Shown in pieces: positions 23,867 through 36,400 of a stretch of DNA of 64,000 bases (the stretch's first letter is position 1; every line of letters starts with the position of its first letter). This DNA is from Macropodus opercularis (lineage: Eukaryota > Chordata > Actinopteri > Anabantiformes > Osphronemidae). The stretch is taken from assembly GCA_030770545.1 (NCBI GenBank), contig CM061097.1, forward strand, positions 2,604,501 to 2,668,500, given 5' to 3'. Made by a program: the position numbers and the translations under genes. The notes beneath the pieces were generated by a model that did not search any database, had not been told where the DNA came from, and saw only the letters and a list, made by a program, of their open reading frames with translations.

Positions 23867-25078
23867 TTAGACTGACTCTTCGTTTGTTCCGTTCACCCTG
23901 GGAACAGAAAAAAATAGGTCAATTAAGATAAAGTATAAACATGTACACAAACAGTAAATAAATGTTTTAAGTAACTCAAACACACAGTAACGTTTATGTG
24001 AAGATATAGACCAACAAGCAAACATATGAATAAACGCTGCATTTTACCTGAGCGGCTGTTGATTTGCTGAATGTTTTCTCCATTTACGGAAAGCTAGCAC
24101 ACAACCACTAGTGCCAGTACTACGCCAGGGGACAAAGAGAATCGTATCAATATACAATAAATCCTAAAGACGTGATCTCACCTGTTTATCCGCTGATGAA
24201 AAACATTACAGATATGAGCAAAGCAAAGTCAGATTAGTAGCAAAAGCTGTTTGTTTTAAGGATTAATGGTTTTTAATTGCAAAGGTATGCAGACAATGAA
24301 CCTGTTCGGAACCTACCAGGAACTACCAGGAGGAGGTGTCTGGGGTCTATCTGGTGCCCACCTGCACTCTTTGTGCCGAGTGGTGATGATGTGGTACCTG
24401 CAGGGAAAACATCCAGTCAGTGACCAGAGGCAACAGGAGGCAGCATGTAAAGGTGTCTGCAGGGAAAGCTCACCGGTGGTAAAGCCACAAACACTGGTGC
24501 AGTCTAGGTGAGAAACCAAATAAGGAAACATGTCAAAGCCACACGAGATTTACACAAACACACAAACCTGTGTGTCGAACAACATTTGAACACATAAGAG
24601 TACAGAAACAAATACCATAAAACATACCTGTACATTTGTGGGTCTGGATATAAGTGTCTGCTTCAAACTCACAGGCACCAGATGAGCCAGTGGAAACAAA
24701 TACCCGATCACCACACAGGCAGACAGTGTTCAGAGGAGGGAGGGCTGTGCATTCTTCTATAGGAGTTTTCAATGGAAGTGACTCATCACCGCAAAACACT
24801 TTAGTCACGTGAGAGGAACAATTGTCACAGTAAAAGTGCTGAAGACTTGTGTCCCCACCTGTAAAACAGTGCCCATGAAGCATGTCTCACTTTTGATTCA
24901 TGTGTGTAGGGACATTAAAACAGGACAAACCCTGATCAGAGAGAAGACACCTGGAGAAGGTGCACAGCAGCAGCAGCAGCAGCAGCGTGTCCTCTGTGGG
25001 GACACACACACACGCACACACACGTGAGACTCTCTGAGAGAAAAGGTCCCGGTGAACGGACGAAGACTTACTTCTCAT
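23867..25078 (-). CDS. Predicted small receptor-like protein with signal peptide and Cys-rich, TNF-receptor-like ectodomain (7 exons)
   Basis: Family not firmly recognised. Exons: 25078-25072, 24993-24931, 24858-24628, 24503-24474, 24397-24317, 24119-24048, 23897-23867. Exons 1-5 keep phase. Exon 2 completes a signal peptide, MRKDT then seven Leu then CTFS; its donor (GTTTGT) is weak. Exon 3 (77 codons, phase 1-1) has many Cys, including YCDNC, EEC, NTVCLC and THKC; spacing is loosely like a TNFR cysteine-rich repeat. Exon 5 gives a Ser/Gly/Pro-rich stalk and the start of a hydrophobic run (LLLVVP). Exon 6 continues it (VLALVVVC) but then hits TAG at 24096-24094, giving 145 aa. A sister copy of exon 6 at 21553-21631 has 7 more bases, which keeps the frame open into RKWRKHS, and exon 7 fits that longer frame, ending VNGTNEESV and stop. 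So this copy is either frameshifted or makes a tail-less form. AATAAA follows at 23826. Confidence 0.45.
24032..24380. repeat. Duplicated block, copy B (partner 21537-21876)
   Basis: Second member of the direct repeat pair, inside the receptor-like gene. It matches copy A from the intron after the membrane exon to the middle of the stalk exon. Confidence 0.9.
24965..24985 (+). repeat. (CAG)7 on plus, (CTG)7 on the coding strand
   Basis: Seven perfect triplets lie in exon 2 of the receptor-like gene and encode seven consecutive Leu, the hydrophobic core of the predicted signal peptide. Length change here would change the signal peptide without shifting frame. Confidence 0.85.
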
Positions 25079-25349
25079 GCTGGGAGTTTAATTTTCTTCA
25101 CGTACTGCTCCTGTTGCGCTGAGAGACATTAATTCCTTCCTGCCAGCACCTGTCAAACAGACAGAAGTTCTCTGAAGTGATGAGGTTCTTGGCATAGTTT
25201 CTCCTTCTCACGCCGTCGCACGACTCAGCACTAAACTACCGCAACATTATGAATGAACCATGCAACACAAACAGCTTTGACATGTTTCCTGTTGTATAAC
25301 ACAACATGTCAATCTAACCTAAGCAATCACGACAAACTCGCGGTATAAC

Positions 25350-25441
25350 GCTGAGTAATAAAACCGAGTAATGCTCAGTAATAAAACCGAGTAATGCTCA
25401 GTAATAAAACCGAATAATGCTCAGTAATAACACCGATAAAC
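25350..25441. repeat. 23-bp tandem repeat, four copies
   Basis: Unit is about GCTCAGTAATAAAACCGAGT plus AAT. Four head-to-tail copies differ at only a few positions. The array lies about 270 bp upstream of the receptor-like gene's start codon (minus strand), so it may fall in its promoter or 5' UTR region. Confidence 0.85.
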
Positions 25442-26098
25442 GCGCTACTGCGCTGAAACACAACGAGCACCTACCAGCACCTGGTCGCGTTATGGGACGA
25501 AGCTGAGCTCAGCCTCCGAGGCGAGAGGATTTAGAAAGGATCACCAGATCGCGATTCACTGATGTGCCCAGGAAAAGTTGACAGTGACTCCGGTATCGAT
25601 CGACAGCCGAGCGTCATCCAGTCAGCTGGGTTTCCCCGCCTCCGCCTTCCTTAGCTCTTTAAGGTACTGTGAAATGTCTTCCCAGTATCAGCCCTCAGCA
25701 GAGACGCATTTTTTCACACTTAGACGTGGACGCACGTGCAAAAGTGATATTTCAAAAACCAGTTATACAGACGTCTTCGCGTGTCCCTCTCCGATGTTCG
25801 GTGGGAGGGTTTGTTCATTTTTTGTTATTCTTGTGAGGACAGGAAATGCGTGTGAGTGTGAGGGCTGGCTGTGGCATCTCTTTTTTAACGAAAGAAATGA
25901 AAAAGCAGGTTATATATTAAATCAGCGTACTATACTAAGCGTAAGTACTATAATAACAACAAATTAAACATTGGTTGAAAATGAAACAATGAAATAATGG
26001 TTCTGCTGCAACATGTAGGTGATGATATAACATGAGGCTGTTAAATGGTTTTGTCTGTGGTGTAAGTTGCCCACAATCACACAGTTTTGTTCACACAC

Positions 26099-26210
26099 CA
26101 CACTTTGGATCCTGATGGAAGCTGCTTTATCATCAATGATCTCTGTGCTTGTATGTTTGCAGAACATTCGATGAGTCATAGAAATACATTGTTTTAAAGA
26201 CATGCCAAGG
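26099..26210. repeat. 112-bp dispersed direct repeat, copy 2
   Basis: Same sequence class as 22761-22872, with only a few substitutions and no indel. It lies between the receptor-like gene and the 3' end of unc45b. No coding potential seen. Confidence 0.85.
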
Positions 26211-26443
26211 TAACCCCCTGTATGCACACTTCCCTACCTACGGCCCAAACAGCCTGTGTAAAAAAATTGAATAAAAAAAAAACAAAAAACAGGTTTTGTA
26301 AGAGACTATGTTTAAAATCTTGGATTTGTGTTAATCAGTCCTTTAGTATATTTGATGTGAAAAGCATTTTTTTTAAAAAGTCTCCATTTAACAAAAGATA
26401 TAAACAAATGTTTGCTGCTGCTGTTTGGCTCGTCTCCAGCGTT

Positions 26444-29400
26444 TTACGAAGGGCTGCTGAAGGGTTTGATGAGACCCAGATCCATGGCTTTGACCAGGCA
26501 AGCGCGCGCTGCATCGATGACCTCCTGCCTCTTGGGATTGTCCTCAGCCTTGCCAATCACTGAGAGGATTTCCAGCATCTCACTCTCGATCAGCTTCTTG
26601 GACAGCTCGTTGTCGTCCGAGTTGAGCATGTTGAAGACAGTCACGATTCCACGGTGCTGAATCATGGGGTTAGTGTGGAGACACATCCTCTGCAGGATCT
26701 CGAGCCACTGGGGAGTCTGTGAGGAGACGCTGACAATGAATCACACGGTAATTCAGATAATACAGTGCAAGCGCTTGTGAACGCTGGTGTACACACCACC
26801 CGGGTCAGTTTGCTGCAGAGCTTCTTCTGGGAAGCAGTGATCATGGCCAGAGCTCCACCGGCAGCTATCTGAAGTTTGTCGTCGTCCTCGCCACACAGCA
26901 GAATCAGCAGCTTCAACTTATCATTGCCATCCTCCAGGTACCGGTCTTGGACCTTAAACACACATATGAATGTTTTACTTTGTGTGCCCGCACTTTTCTT
27001 GTGACTTTTCTGTTATCATGTGAGGATTTGAACTAATTGGCTCTTCTCACCTCTTTACATGTCACGAGGTTGCACATGCACTCAGTGGCAGCCTGTCTGA
27101 TCTGGTCATTCTCTTCAAACATGTAATTCTCTATATCTGGCAGCGCCTTCTCTTTCACAATCTTTACTCTATAAGGCAGATGAAAATAAACACAAAAAGT
27201 TAACTCACACTTCATATGCCTGCACAACGAGACATACAGTAACTGTAAGATCACGTGATGGGAAAAATACATCACCTTAGTTTTTCACTGTAACCAGCCA
27301 AGTTGGTGAGGCCTCTCAGGGCTTCATAGTTCTGTATTCCGTCTCTGTCTGTGTGAAGGAGGCTAACTAAAGGACGAATCACCTCATACACCTGTCAGTC
27401 AAGAAGGATATACTTTAGAAGCATAATCACCGGCACAATCCTGAATCCAGCATGAAGGGAAACAGGGAAAGGGCCAGCAACTGAGAGCAAATACAAACAA
27501 ATGCCCCACTCACCGTCTCTGCCCACTAACGGCTAAGATAGAGTAAACAAAGCAGCTATTAATTCATGGCTCACCCTTTCACCAGGAAATGCAATTTCTG
27601 GGCTGGCAGTTGCTGCAATCTTGGCGAGAGCGTGGCTCGCCTTAACCATCCCTGCCTCTGTCCCCTCCAGAGCCAGAGGTATCAGTGCCTGGGGGTGAAG
27701 CAGAGTTTTTAAGGGCTTTGTGGATCTGCACATTTCCACCTTATTACGACGAGCCGTTGTAAATGACTCTTCATTGCCTTGTACGTTCATGCAGTGACTC
27801 ACCTTTCCACCACCTTGGGCTACAATGGTTCCACGGTCTTTGGGGTCCTCTGTAAGTGCCAAGAAAACCCTAAAAATCAAAGAAAACAGGATTAGCAGTC
27901 ATTCAAATAATCTTAGCACTGTTGCAATTTGTTGCAAAAAACGAACTAAGAATAGAAATCGGCAAGGTGTGTTTTATTTTGGATTCCATTGTGACAAACA
28001 CGTGGAAGTCATTTACTGGAACTGACAGACGAGTCAGGTTTATGACACGCGTCATGTTATAGTTGGAGTTCTAGTGAGTATGCATGGGTGGAATGACAGA
28101 TGAAGGCCTCATGGTGTCTTTGTGATGAGACGCTTTCTTTCATACCTTGCCAACATTTCCTTAGTCTGGTTGGTCAGAATGGAGCTGTCTGCTTTAACCA
28201 TGACAGCAAGAGCTGACGTGACTCCGGCCTTCAGCAGCCGCTTCACTCGCCTCTCAATGAAGTCCTTCTTGTCCTGAGAGAAGGAAAAGAGAGAGTTTAT
28301 GCAAGTATGTACCACTTCCTGCTTTACCTACAGCAGCGTCTGTGTTGTCCTCCAGACACACATTTCTTCGTCTTGCACATTTTACCTTGGGGTGTTGCTC
28401 AGGCACATGCTGCTTGGAGAACTTGGCAAGTTGAACCAGTTCAGGGATGATCTCCTTCTTATCGTAGCAGTTGGTGCAGTTAACCAACGTGCAGGCTACT
28501 GCATATAAGATCGTCTTATCCCTGGACTAAAACACAGAAAAATGAAAGTCGTTTACTTATAATCAGACGCACTACACTGAGTCGCTCCATCAGTTATCTT
28601 TATACCGTGGCCAATTCAAACATGGCTTTCATGGCAGGTTCGTCCTCAACAAAATCATCTTTTACATCAGCATCATTACTCAGATAGGCAAGGCCTTCAA
28701 TAGCCCACTTCCTTGTCTTGGTGTCAATCTGGGGGTTGCAGAGCCACCTAGAAAAGCAAAATAACAGGAAACAAGACGCAAAGTTACGTATTCTTGTATT
28801 GTGCTGCACAGGTGTCAGTTTTCTACTGTGTTTTCACTATGAGTAGTGACCTGCTAATCGTGTGTGTGTACTCACTTCCTGCACTGCTTGGCCAACTTCT
28901 CTGTGGAGCCCTCTGCAAACTGTCTCAAACTGTAGTCATCACCTCCAGCTGAGCCCAGTTTACACAGGCCCTGAAGATCACATGAAATAACGATGCATAC
29001 ATAATACATATATATATACAATTATATACTGTAATTTTCCAAATAGGGAGTAGCTGTTTTGTGCAGCATAGTCATTTTAATTCTCTCTCATGTTGACATG
29101 ATATTCTTACGTAGGCTCACTCACCACCAGTGCTCGTATTTTGATCTTCTCATTCTTAGTCTTCTTGTAAATGTCCTTGAGCAGAGACACGCCGTTGGTG
29201 ATGATGAAGGAGGCGCGGCTCATCTTTGTGGAGGAATGGATCAACGCCTCCACAGCAACCATCTGGTCCACCTCACGTTCGGAGCCACACAGTGCCACCA
29301 TCATTTCCATAATACCTTGTCTGCCAACCAGGGCATTACCAACATCAAAGGGACCTTGAAGCAGCCCTGAAATTACGTTGATTGCGTGAAGGGTCTTGTC

Positions 29401-31458
29401 CATGTTGTTGGGGTCGATTTTGGATCTGTGGAAAAAGACGTTATTGGTTGCTCTGGCCTTAGGCGATTTTGACTAGGACTTAAACTGATGTTCTATGTCT
29501 TTATGGACATACTTGATGTATTCGTCACAAACATCCCTAAAGTTATTTCTTTCTGGATCACATGTGAGGTCGTCGTAAAGCTTGTTAAGGAGCACACTGG
29601 CAATGAGCTGCGTGTTTTCTGTCATGGGCAGCTGGTCGGGAAGTTCGGGAACCTGACCACACACCTTGAGGATCTTCTTCAGACCTGGAGACACAACACT
29701 TGTGTTACATAGACTGTGTTAAAGGGATCCTACACAGAGCATCAAGCCTAATTAAAGACCTGATGCTGGTGCCTGGCTCACCATGATCAATAGTGAAGAG
29801 AGTCCTGCTGCTGCTCTTCTCCTTCCTGTCTTTGCGAGGCACATTTTTGGTCAAGAGGTTCAGCGCCTGGTCTCTGCCGTGGCCAGACACCTTCTTACTA
29901 GCAACCATCTCCAGCAGCGAGAGAAGGATGGTTTTCAAGTCTTTAGATGCATCTGCATATGGATGTTTTAAATAAAGGTTGTAAGACAAAACTGTGAGAT
30001 TCATTCAGTTGTTTGTATGACTCGCTGATCAGCTTATTCTGCTTTCACTTCATGATCAAATCAACTTTTAAAGTACTGTGTCTCACCCAAAACCAAGGCC
30101 TCTTCTTTCCCATAATTCCTTGAATCTCCACCAGTAAGGGAGTCATTGATACACTGGAAGAGGTTGCAGGTTGCCAGTGCAATTTCCTCATTGTCGATAG
30201 CCATGATGCTGCACATCTTATCAACGCCCACCATGTGAATAATGGCCATGGCCTGGTTCAGGAGAACATATATATTTATATTGTGAGTGAGATGTGCCAT
30301 AAGAAAGTTCTAACTGCAATGACACCACATGTTAAAAACCTTTTCCCTTAACGGTTAAATTTTAATCGTCTCACCCGAGCTTTGTGTCCCGTGCACATTC
30401 CTGACAGAGTACGAATAGCAGCCAAGATCATCTCAGGTTTTCCTGTGTCTATCATGTTTAGCAACAGGGGAACTCCGTTATTCTGGAAGATTCTTTCCGC
30501 CCCGGCGTCTTCTCTTGACAGCACGATCAGGTTGTTGGCCGCCTAAATGTAAAGTATGTAATGTTACAGATTCATATCCTAACAAACAATCAAACAGGAA
30601 GTTAGCTGTGTTACAGTACTCACTTTTTCTCTCTTGTCTGTCTCCATTTCTTCGTTGAGGAGAATGTCGAACATGTTCTGAACTCTCGAATCTGTGGAAA
30701 ATGTTGTTTTGAGCTGGGAACAAAAACATGAATAAAACATGTGAGCAACATCGGTCAGGCGTCAACGCTGATTTCATGCTAAAATTACATACAGTAGTTA
30801 TGTTTATATAGTTTTTATGTGTGACCTTTTGATCATGAAACTCACCAGGTTTGGTGAACTTTGACCTGTTGTTGTGTTCAGTGCTTACCTTGGCCTGGAT
30901 TTCTGCACCCAGCCTGCGGAGAGTCTCCAAAAAGGTCTTGTTCTTTGGCTCAAGGGTGGCGCATCTCTGTACATCCTTGAAAGCCATGTCCAGTTTACCC
31001 AGCTTCTCCAGGGCTTGGCAGCGTCGGTACAAAGCTTTAATGTCTGCTGCATCAAAATCAATTGCTAAAAAAAAGAATAATCCAAATGAGCTTGTTTTCT
31101 GGTTTAGGTTAATGTTGCTTTTGCTTGACTTGATTTGATTCTTTAATTGGTGACAGCTGGACTTTACCTTTAGATGCATCAGATGCTGCACTGGTGTAGT
31201 TTTCCTACAACAACAGAAAACCATTTGAATAACAGTCCATTTGCCAGAGAAAAATCATTCTGTGACGGATGCTGTTCTGCTTCACAAGCCGCTTACCTTT
31301 TTTAGGTAGCATGCAGATCTATTCCTGTGTATGACAGCCAGCACAGTTTTGTCCTTGCACTCTTTGATAGCTTTTGTGTAGCACTCAATGGCTTTGTCAA
31401 TATCTCCAGCTTGGAAGTATTTGTTTCCTTCGTCTTTTAACTGGATTGGGTCTCCCAT
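26444..31458 (-). CDS. unc45b: Myosin chaperone UNC-45 homologue B (19 exons, 930 aa)
   Basis: Co-chaperone that binds HSP90 through its TPR domain and folds myosin heads through its UCS domain in striated muscle. Exons: 31458-31297, 31204-31168, 31064-30889, 30713-30624, 30542-30375, 30252-30087, 29952-29782, 29684-29513, 29425-29125, 28970-28876, 28747-28606, 28526-28386, 28273-28146, 27869-27803, 27688-27575, 27391-27276, 27168-27051, 26952-26797, 26716-26444. All phases agree and the total equals the usual 930 aa or so. TPR repeats fill about residues 1-115 (GDPIQLKDEGNKYF start; ADIKALYRRCQALEKLGKLD). A central armadillo-like region follows, and the UCS domain covers roughly residue 500 to the end. 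The protein ends IKPFSSPS. The start ATG lies right after an acceptor-like GGCAG, and fish orthologues, as I recall, start a few residues earlier, so a tiny upstream coding exon is possible. Confidence 0.95.
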
Positions 31459-33497
31459 CTGCCACAAAACGGTATAAGGTTTTGCATATTGTAATATACT
31501 TGTATATCGTGTATACAGAGTCCACTAGTAAGACATGTGTTACTTTTTGTGACCAAAGCACACTTTTTATTTCATTAAGCAATTAAATATATGCTGTCTT
31601 ATATTTATGCATTGTTTAACTGTGATAAAATCACCAGACCTTCATGTCACAGTTACACAGTCCATTCATTTGGATAAACAAGAGATTTCACAGCAATTTA
31701 ACAGCTCTACACTTTTCCCAGTTTCCAACACTGCAGAGAATAATCATTAATTCATCAACATAACTATGATATTTAAAAGTACTGTATCTCAACTCACTGT
31801 CCCTGTAGTATCCTTGTGTCCCGTGGCAAATGGCCCTGCACATGCGATCTCTAACTTTAAATGGCTTCTCCTCAGGCCTTATTTGGTCACGCTCTCGTAC
31901 CCTTACAACAAATGTCTCTTTTCTAATGGACAGACACTGTCACCTCCTTCTCCCCTGACAGACAAAGTCTTTTCCTGTCTTGGTCCTAAATACCTTCTGC
32001 ATTTATGACTGGGAGAAATAAATGTCTTTGTAGAGGCAGTACAGTACCTTTAGGACTATGCTGTGTCCTGCTTGGTTGTCTTCAGAGATCTGTTCAGTTC
32101 TGTCTCCTGCGTGGATGTGGTCTGTTGCAGACTGTCTTGTGTCACCTTCCCCCAACATCTCAATTTATATTTATAATGAGTCTTAGTGGGCTAGGACAGA
32201 ACTACAACACGACACATGTGGGTTCGCTCCAAGCACACGTATCCCCTAAAACAACCTCATACTAAAGGTACATATGAACAAAGAAAGATTGGAATGTAAC
32301 ATGTGCATTTCTTGTTCTCTTTGAATTATTCCAGGCATTGTAAAAAAGTAGTTACTTTCCACTAAACTAATTCTTTGAGGAGTGACCCCTCAAAGGTGGT
32401 CTGCTCCTGATAAGGTCTATTTAGGGCACAGACAGCTGCGAACTTACCAGCAAATGCTTGATGCCAAAGTGTTGGGTGGAGGGGTTTAAAAGAGTGTGTG
32501 TGTATGGAGACCAGGGGGGTTGACAGCAGTAGCGTCACAGACCAACCTAGTAGCTTCTAGAAACAGAATTATCTCGAGGCATTTAGTTGTGTTGGTTAAG
32601 TTTTAGAAAATACACTCTATCAAGAAGGCTGCTTATGCCTGGTGTGTGCAGCGGCCAACAGACCAAAACTGACTAAACTAAACTAAATAACCATCTTTGT
32701 TAGAATAAAACTTGGGTTTCAAACACATGTTCTTAAATTTTCTTATTGCTGTTTTTACAGTTGTGTTGACATTAGTTTGACTTGTTGCCGTGGACTATTT
32801 GGCCAATGATGAATATACACTAAATTGTTTTTGGATTTGCCTAAAGTCGTGTCTTGTTAGGCTGTTTTGAATCTCAGCACATAGAGTATTGCAGTGATCC
32901 CACGACTTCTGCCAGGACTGACGTTGTCAATGGCTGCGGCAGGTTTTTACTGTAGTAAAGGTGAGTAGAGCCTTCTGCTGGTGTGGTTCATGCTCCCTAA
33001 AGGGCGTGATGTGGCTCTGAGAGAATACATAAGTTCTGCTAGAAGTTTTAAATAAACTGTGTTGTGTTTGCTTCTCAGACACATTTTCCTTCATGGGTAC
33101 GTGTGTAATGATCAAACAAGAATCACACCTTGATGCAAACAGGTTTGTAAAGATTCTCAGACATCTTATCATCTCATGACTCCTCAAATGACAAAAACAC
33201 TTCCAATGACTGGAAACTTATTACGCTCTTCGTGTTCATGGCAGGTAAGATAAGTAAAGATAAATCCTCGGTAAACACTAAGAGTATAACATTCACTGGC
33301 ATTTATCACTGTTGTCTTATTTTGACAATATGGACCGGAAACACCTTGGAATTCTGGGCAGCTACGTAATGCTAGCTCGTTGCCGTGTTGTCCGTGTCTT
33401 CCCCTCCAACCAAACACTGCTAAACACAAGAAGCTCAATTTACCCGTCCTGTAATAGGTCTTAGTCCCTTTTCCAATAATTGCTCAAGTAATGAAGA
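31459..33497. other. Divergent intergenic region between unc45b and kif2a
   Basis: The two genes point away from each other across about 2 kb, so both promoters should be here. The part next to kif2a (from about 33350) contains more CpG, as expected for a housekeeping promoter. No other gene seen. Confidence 0.5.
32433..32500 (-). promoter_or_regulatory. Candidate unc45b promoter and non-coding first exon
   Basis: Read on minus: a TATA-like TTTTAAA at 32491-32485, then about 35 nt on a consensus donor, CTG followed by GTAAGT (GT at 32447-32446), then an E-box CAGCTG at 32438-32433. This fits a TATA promoter with a very short non-coding first exon spliced to the acceptor directly before the start codon. 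It is an inference from spacing; no transcript evidence. Confidence 0.3.
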
Positions 33498-36400
33498 ATG
33501 GCGTCGGTTTTTGGGAAGATTGTTGTCGGCACCTATGTGGAGATAAAGCGCAGCGACGGTAAGTTTCCGTTCTTTTGCCGTCGCCCTGTGCAAGTTGTCA
33601 GGGATCTTTGTTGCCGCGGTGCTGTTGAATACTGCAACCGTTGTTCCCTTCGCGGCTGCAGAGCGTGACGTTAACGTTAGCCGTTAGTCGTCGGTATTAG
33701 CTGTCAGGGCGGAGTGATTTCGCTAACGTTAAACACGGACCTTTGTTTGCCAGCCCTGTCCCGGTTCAAGCGAGACGTGTAGTGGGCTGTTCATTCATAC
33801 TGGATAAATGTAGCCAGGCTGGAAATAAGCGAGGCTGAAATACCAACTATACTGCTACTTAAATTATTGACTCCCACACGCCATGACAGCCGCCGAACTA
33901 GCTAAATTGCTAACCAAACTAGCCTGACAGTAATTCTACAGAGAGCAATATGCACTTGTGCATCAGCGTTAGCTAAACAGCTACTGCTAGCTGATGTTAC
34001 CGGCTTTCATACCTTACCGCAGAAGGCTCAATGCTAGAGTGAAAGCTAGCTCAACACAACTGTACAGCTCGTTGATTTGTTCAGCCCAGTAAAAAAAATA
34101 CAGAGAAAGTGAAACGAGTGTTAACTGGCTTATGTGTTGCCACAAAACCTCCTACACGTTAAGCTAGTTAACAGTTAACTAGCTAACCCAGATTTGAACA
34201 CTGAGTTAAATTCGACAGGCCACCGGTTTACTGTGGCTAACACCAAATACATACGAATCGCAGAAGGGGTTGTTGATAACACACAGTTGATGGGTAATAA
34301 ATGATCGTGTTTGGGAAACTGTTGATAGGGCTGCGTAGCAAAGGTAACTGAGTCAAAAGGCAACATTAGCATGAAGAAACAAACCGTAATGAACGAAAAT
34401 ACCTTTTCTCCTGAGGGAAAGCAAGTGAACTGGGATCAGACTACACCCAGTTGTAATGTTTGCAAAAAACATTAAACAACAAACACCTGAACTTGAAATA
34501 AGCTAAAGGCCAGAGGCAAGGGAGTGTCTCTAATAATTACGCCAGTTGTTGTTAATGAAACTGAACTTAAACCCATTTGATCAGTGCTCCTGCTGTTCTC
34601 AGTACACTGACATCATGGGAGAGGTGTGGAAGAAACCGGCCCAGACTGTGAAGAGCGTATCCACTTCTCTGCTGGATGGCGTCGCCTCCAGAGCAGGGAT
34701 TGCCCTCTTTGGGGGTTGGTGACCAGGCTGGTTCAAATTCAAGCCAGATTCAGGCTATTAGCCACCACCCCATCTGTTGCAGCCAGTCCCTCGATTCTGC
34801 CAGGACAATCAAAGAGATTCATTTCGGGCCATTCCGCAAACGGCTTTTGGGCATTGCTTAGTTTATAAACCTTAACACAGCATTAGGTCTCTTTTTAACT
34901 GGGTTTTGTTTCAGACGTTATATTTATGTGAAATATAAATATATGCTGACAAAGCAGAATTTAAGTTGGTCAGTAGCTTAGTAATTGTTTTCTGCATATT
35001 TTTTCTGAATTGGTGATATGTTGAAAGTGTCATTAATAGGAGTCTGGTGTTGCAGTAAAACCGATGTTTGAGGCTTTGTTTTGCCTTCAGGCTTAGCAGA
35101 GCTTGGAGCACCACCCTTTTAAGCCCCTCAGACTACTGGGAGGTGTTGGCAGACCCATTCAGCCAGATTTGAGTATAAAAGTGGGACAGAGTGGACAGTA
35201 TTCACTTACAGAAAATCAACAGAAGCAGTAGGCAGCATGTTTTCGTCATCAGGAATATACTTCATATAGCGTCCACGTCTGCATAGTCCCATAGGAATGC
35301 CTCGGTCTCCATTTAACCACTGACATTAGCTAAGAAGCATCTGTCACCTTTCCTTTTTTCTTGTTTTTATGTTTTTGCATCTGTGACCTGGAGGACCTTG
35401 CCTGATACGGTTTTCTCCAAAACCCTCTCGCTGTCAAAGGTTGTGACCTTGCAGATGTCACGTAATTTATTTTTCTGACTGACAAATGTAACATGCAGAT
35501 GCCATCATACAGGAATAAGGGGAGAGGATTGACTGAATAGTTTAAGTATATATGTGATCGGCGTCATATGACTGCACTAACGGAACATCTATAAGTAATT
35601 ACACTTGGGCTCTTTACAACCAGCATCAAGTGAGGATATGTTTTTCAGAAGAATGACATTAATTTCTAGGAATGTTATAGAGAGTTAATAAATCCCAAGG
35701 TCCACTGAAGCTACTTTGGCAGCTTGTGAAAGCCTAATGTGTTTGTTTGGGTGAATGTTGGCTGAACTGAGCTTCTTTGTATCTTTGAAACTATAGTAGG
35801 CCAGTTCATGTAGATGCTTAAAGAATGTTAAGTGTTGATTTCAGGGACTTTCTTTACCTGATGTAAAGTAGCATAAACAATTACTCTACCTGGCTTTAAG
35901 TGCTGGCCTCAGAGAATAAATTTATGGAGCATATAATTTTTATTTGGCCAAACGTTAGAAACCTCTAATGCACACCAGCAGGTAACCACCAGCCACCTGA
36001 TAAATAAATGTATATGTGTATATAATATAAATGTATATACAACATTCAGTAAAAATTGAGAAACTCAAAAAGTTGAATTCCTGGCAGAGCTGCTGTATTG
36101 GATTTATTATATAAGAGAACCTAATAAAATGACCCGTATGTGTATATAAGATACATCTCCCCTCTTAAATCAGAGGTTCCTGATATTCCTATCTGCACAA
36201 GATATTCTTCACGTCTCTCCCAGATTTGTTTTTTCCGCCTTTTACCAATGTAACACCAGTGTAAGGTGAATTAGTCAGATGTTCAGCAGCAGAGAACACT
36301 AAAAGCATCTTTGCTCGCCAGCTCCCTGTGTGTCTCTGAATAATGAATATAGGAACATGGTGTTTTTTGGGATTGTGCTGGGAATTTAGCTCCTACAGTC

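Larger units (their letters stand above)
25079..26443. other. Region between the receptor-like gene and unc45b
   Basis: It holds a probable 5' UTR exon of the receptor-like gene (a splice-acceptor-like TTTGACAG precedes GTGCTGG near 25150, read on minus), the 23-bp tandem repeat, and one 112-bp dispersed repeat. The 3' UTR of unc45b would occupy the last few hundred bases. No other gene seen. Confidence 0.4.

Noticed and set aside
24990..25025. (CA)n-like run
   Set aside because: Simple sequence inside the first intron of the receptor-like gene; no special meaning seen.
30750..31224. Long minus-strand open frame through unc45b introns
   Set aside because: It contains exon 3, but the rest is intron sequence; splice signals and the UNC45B alignment define the exon ends.
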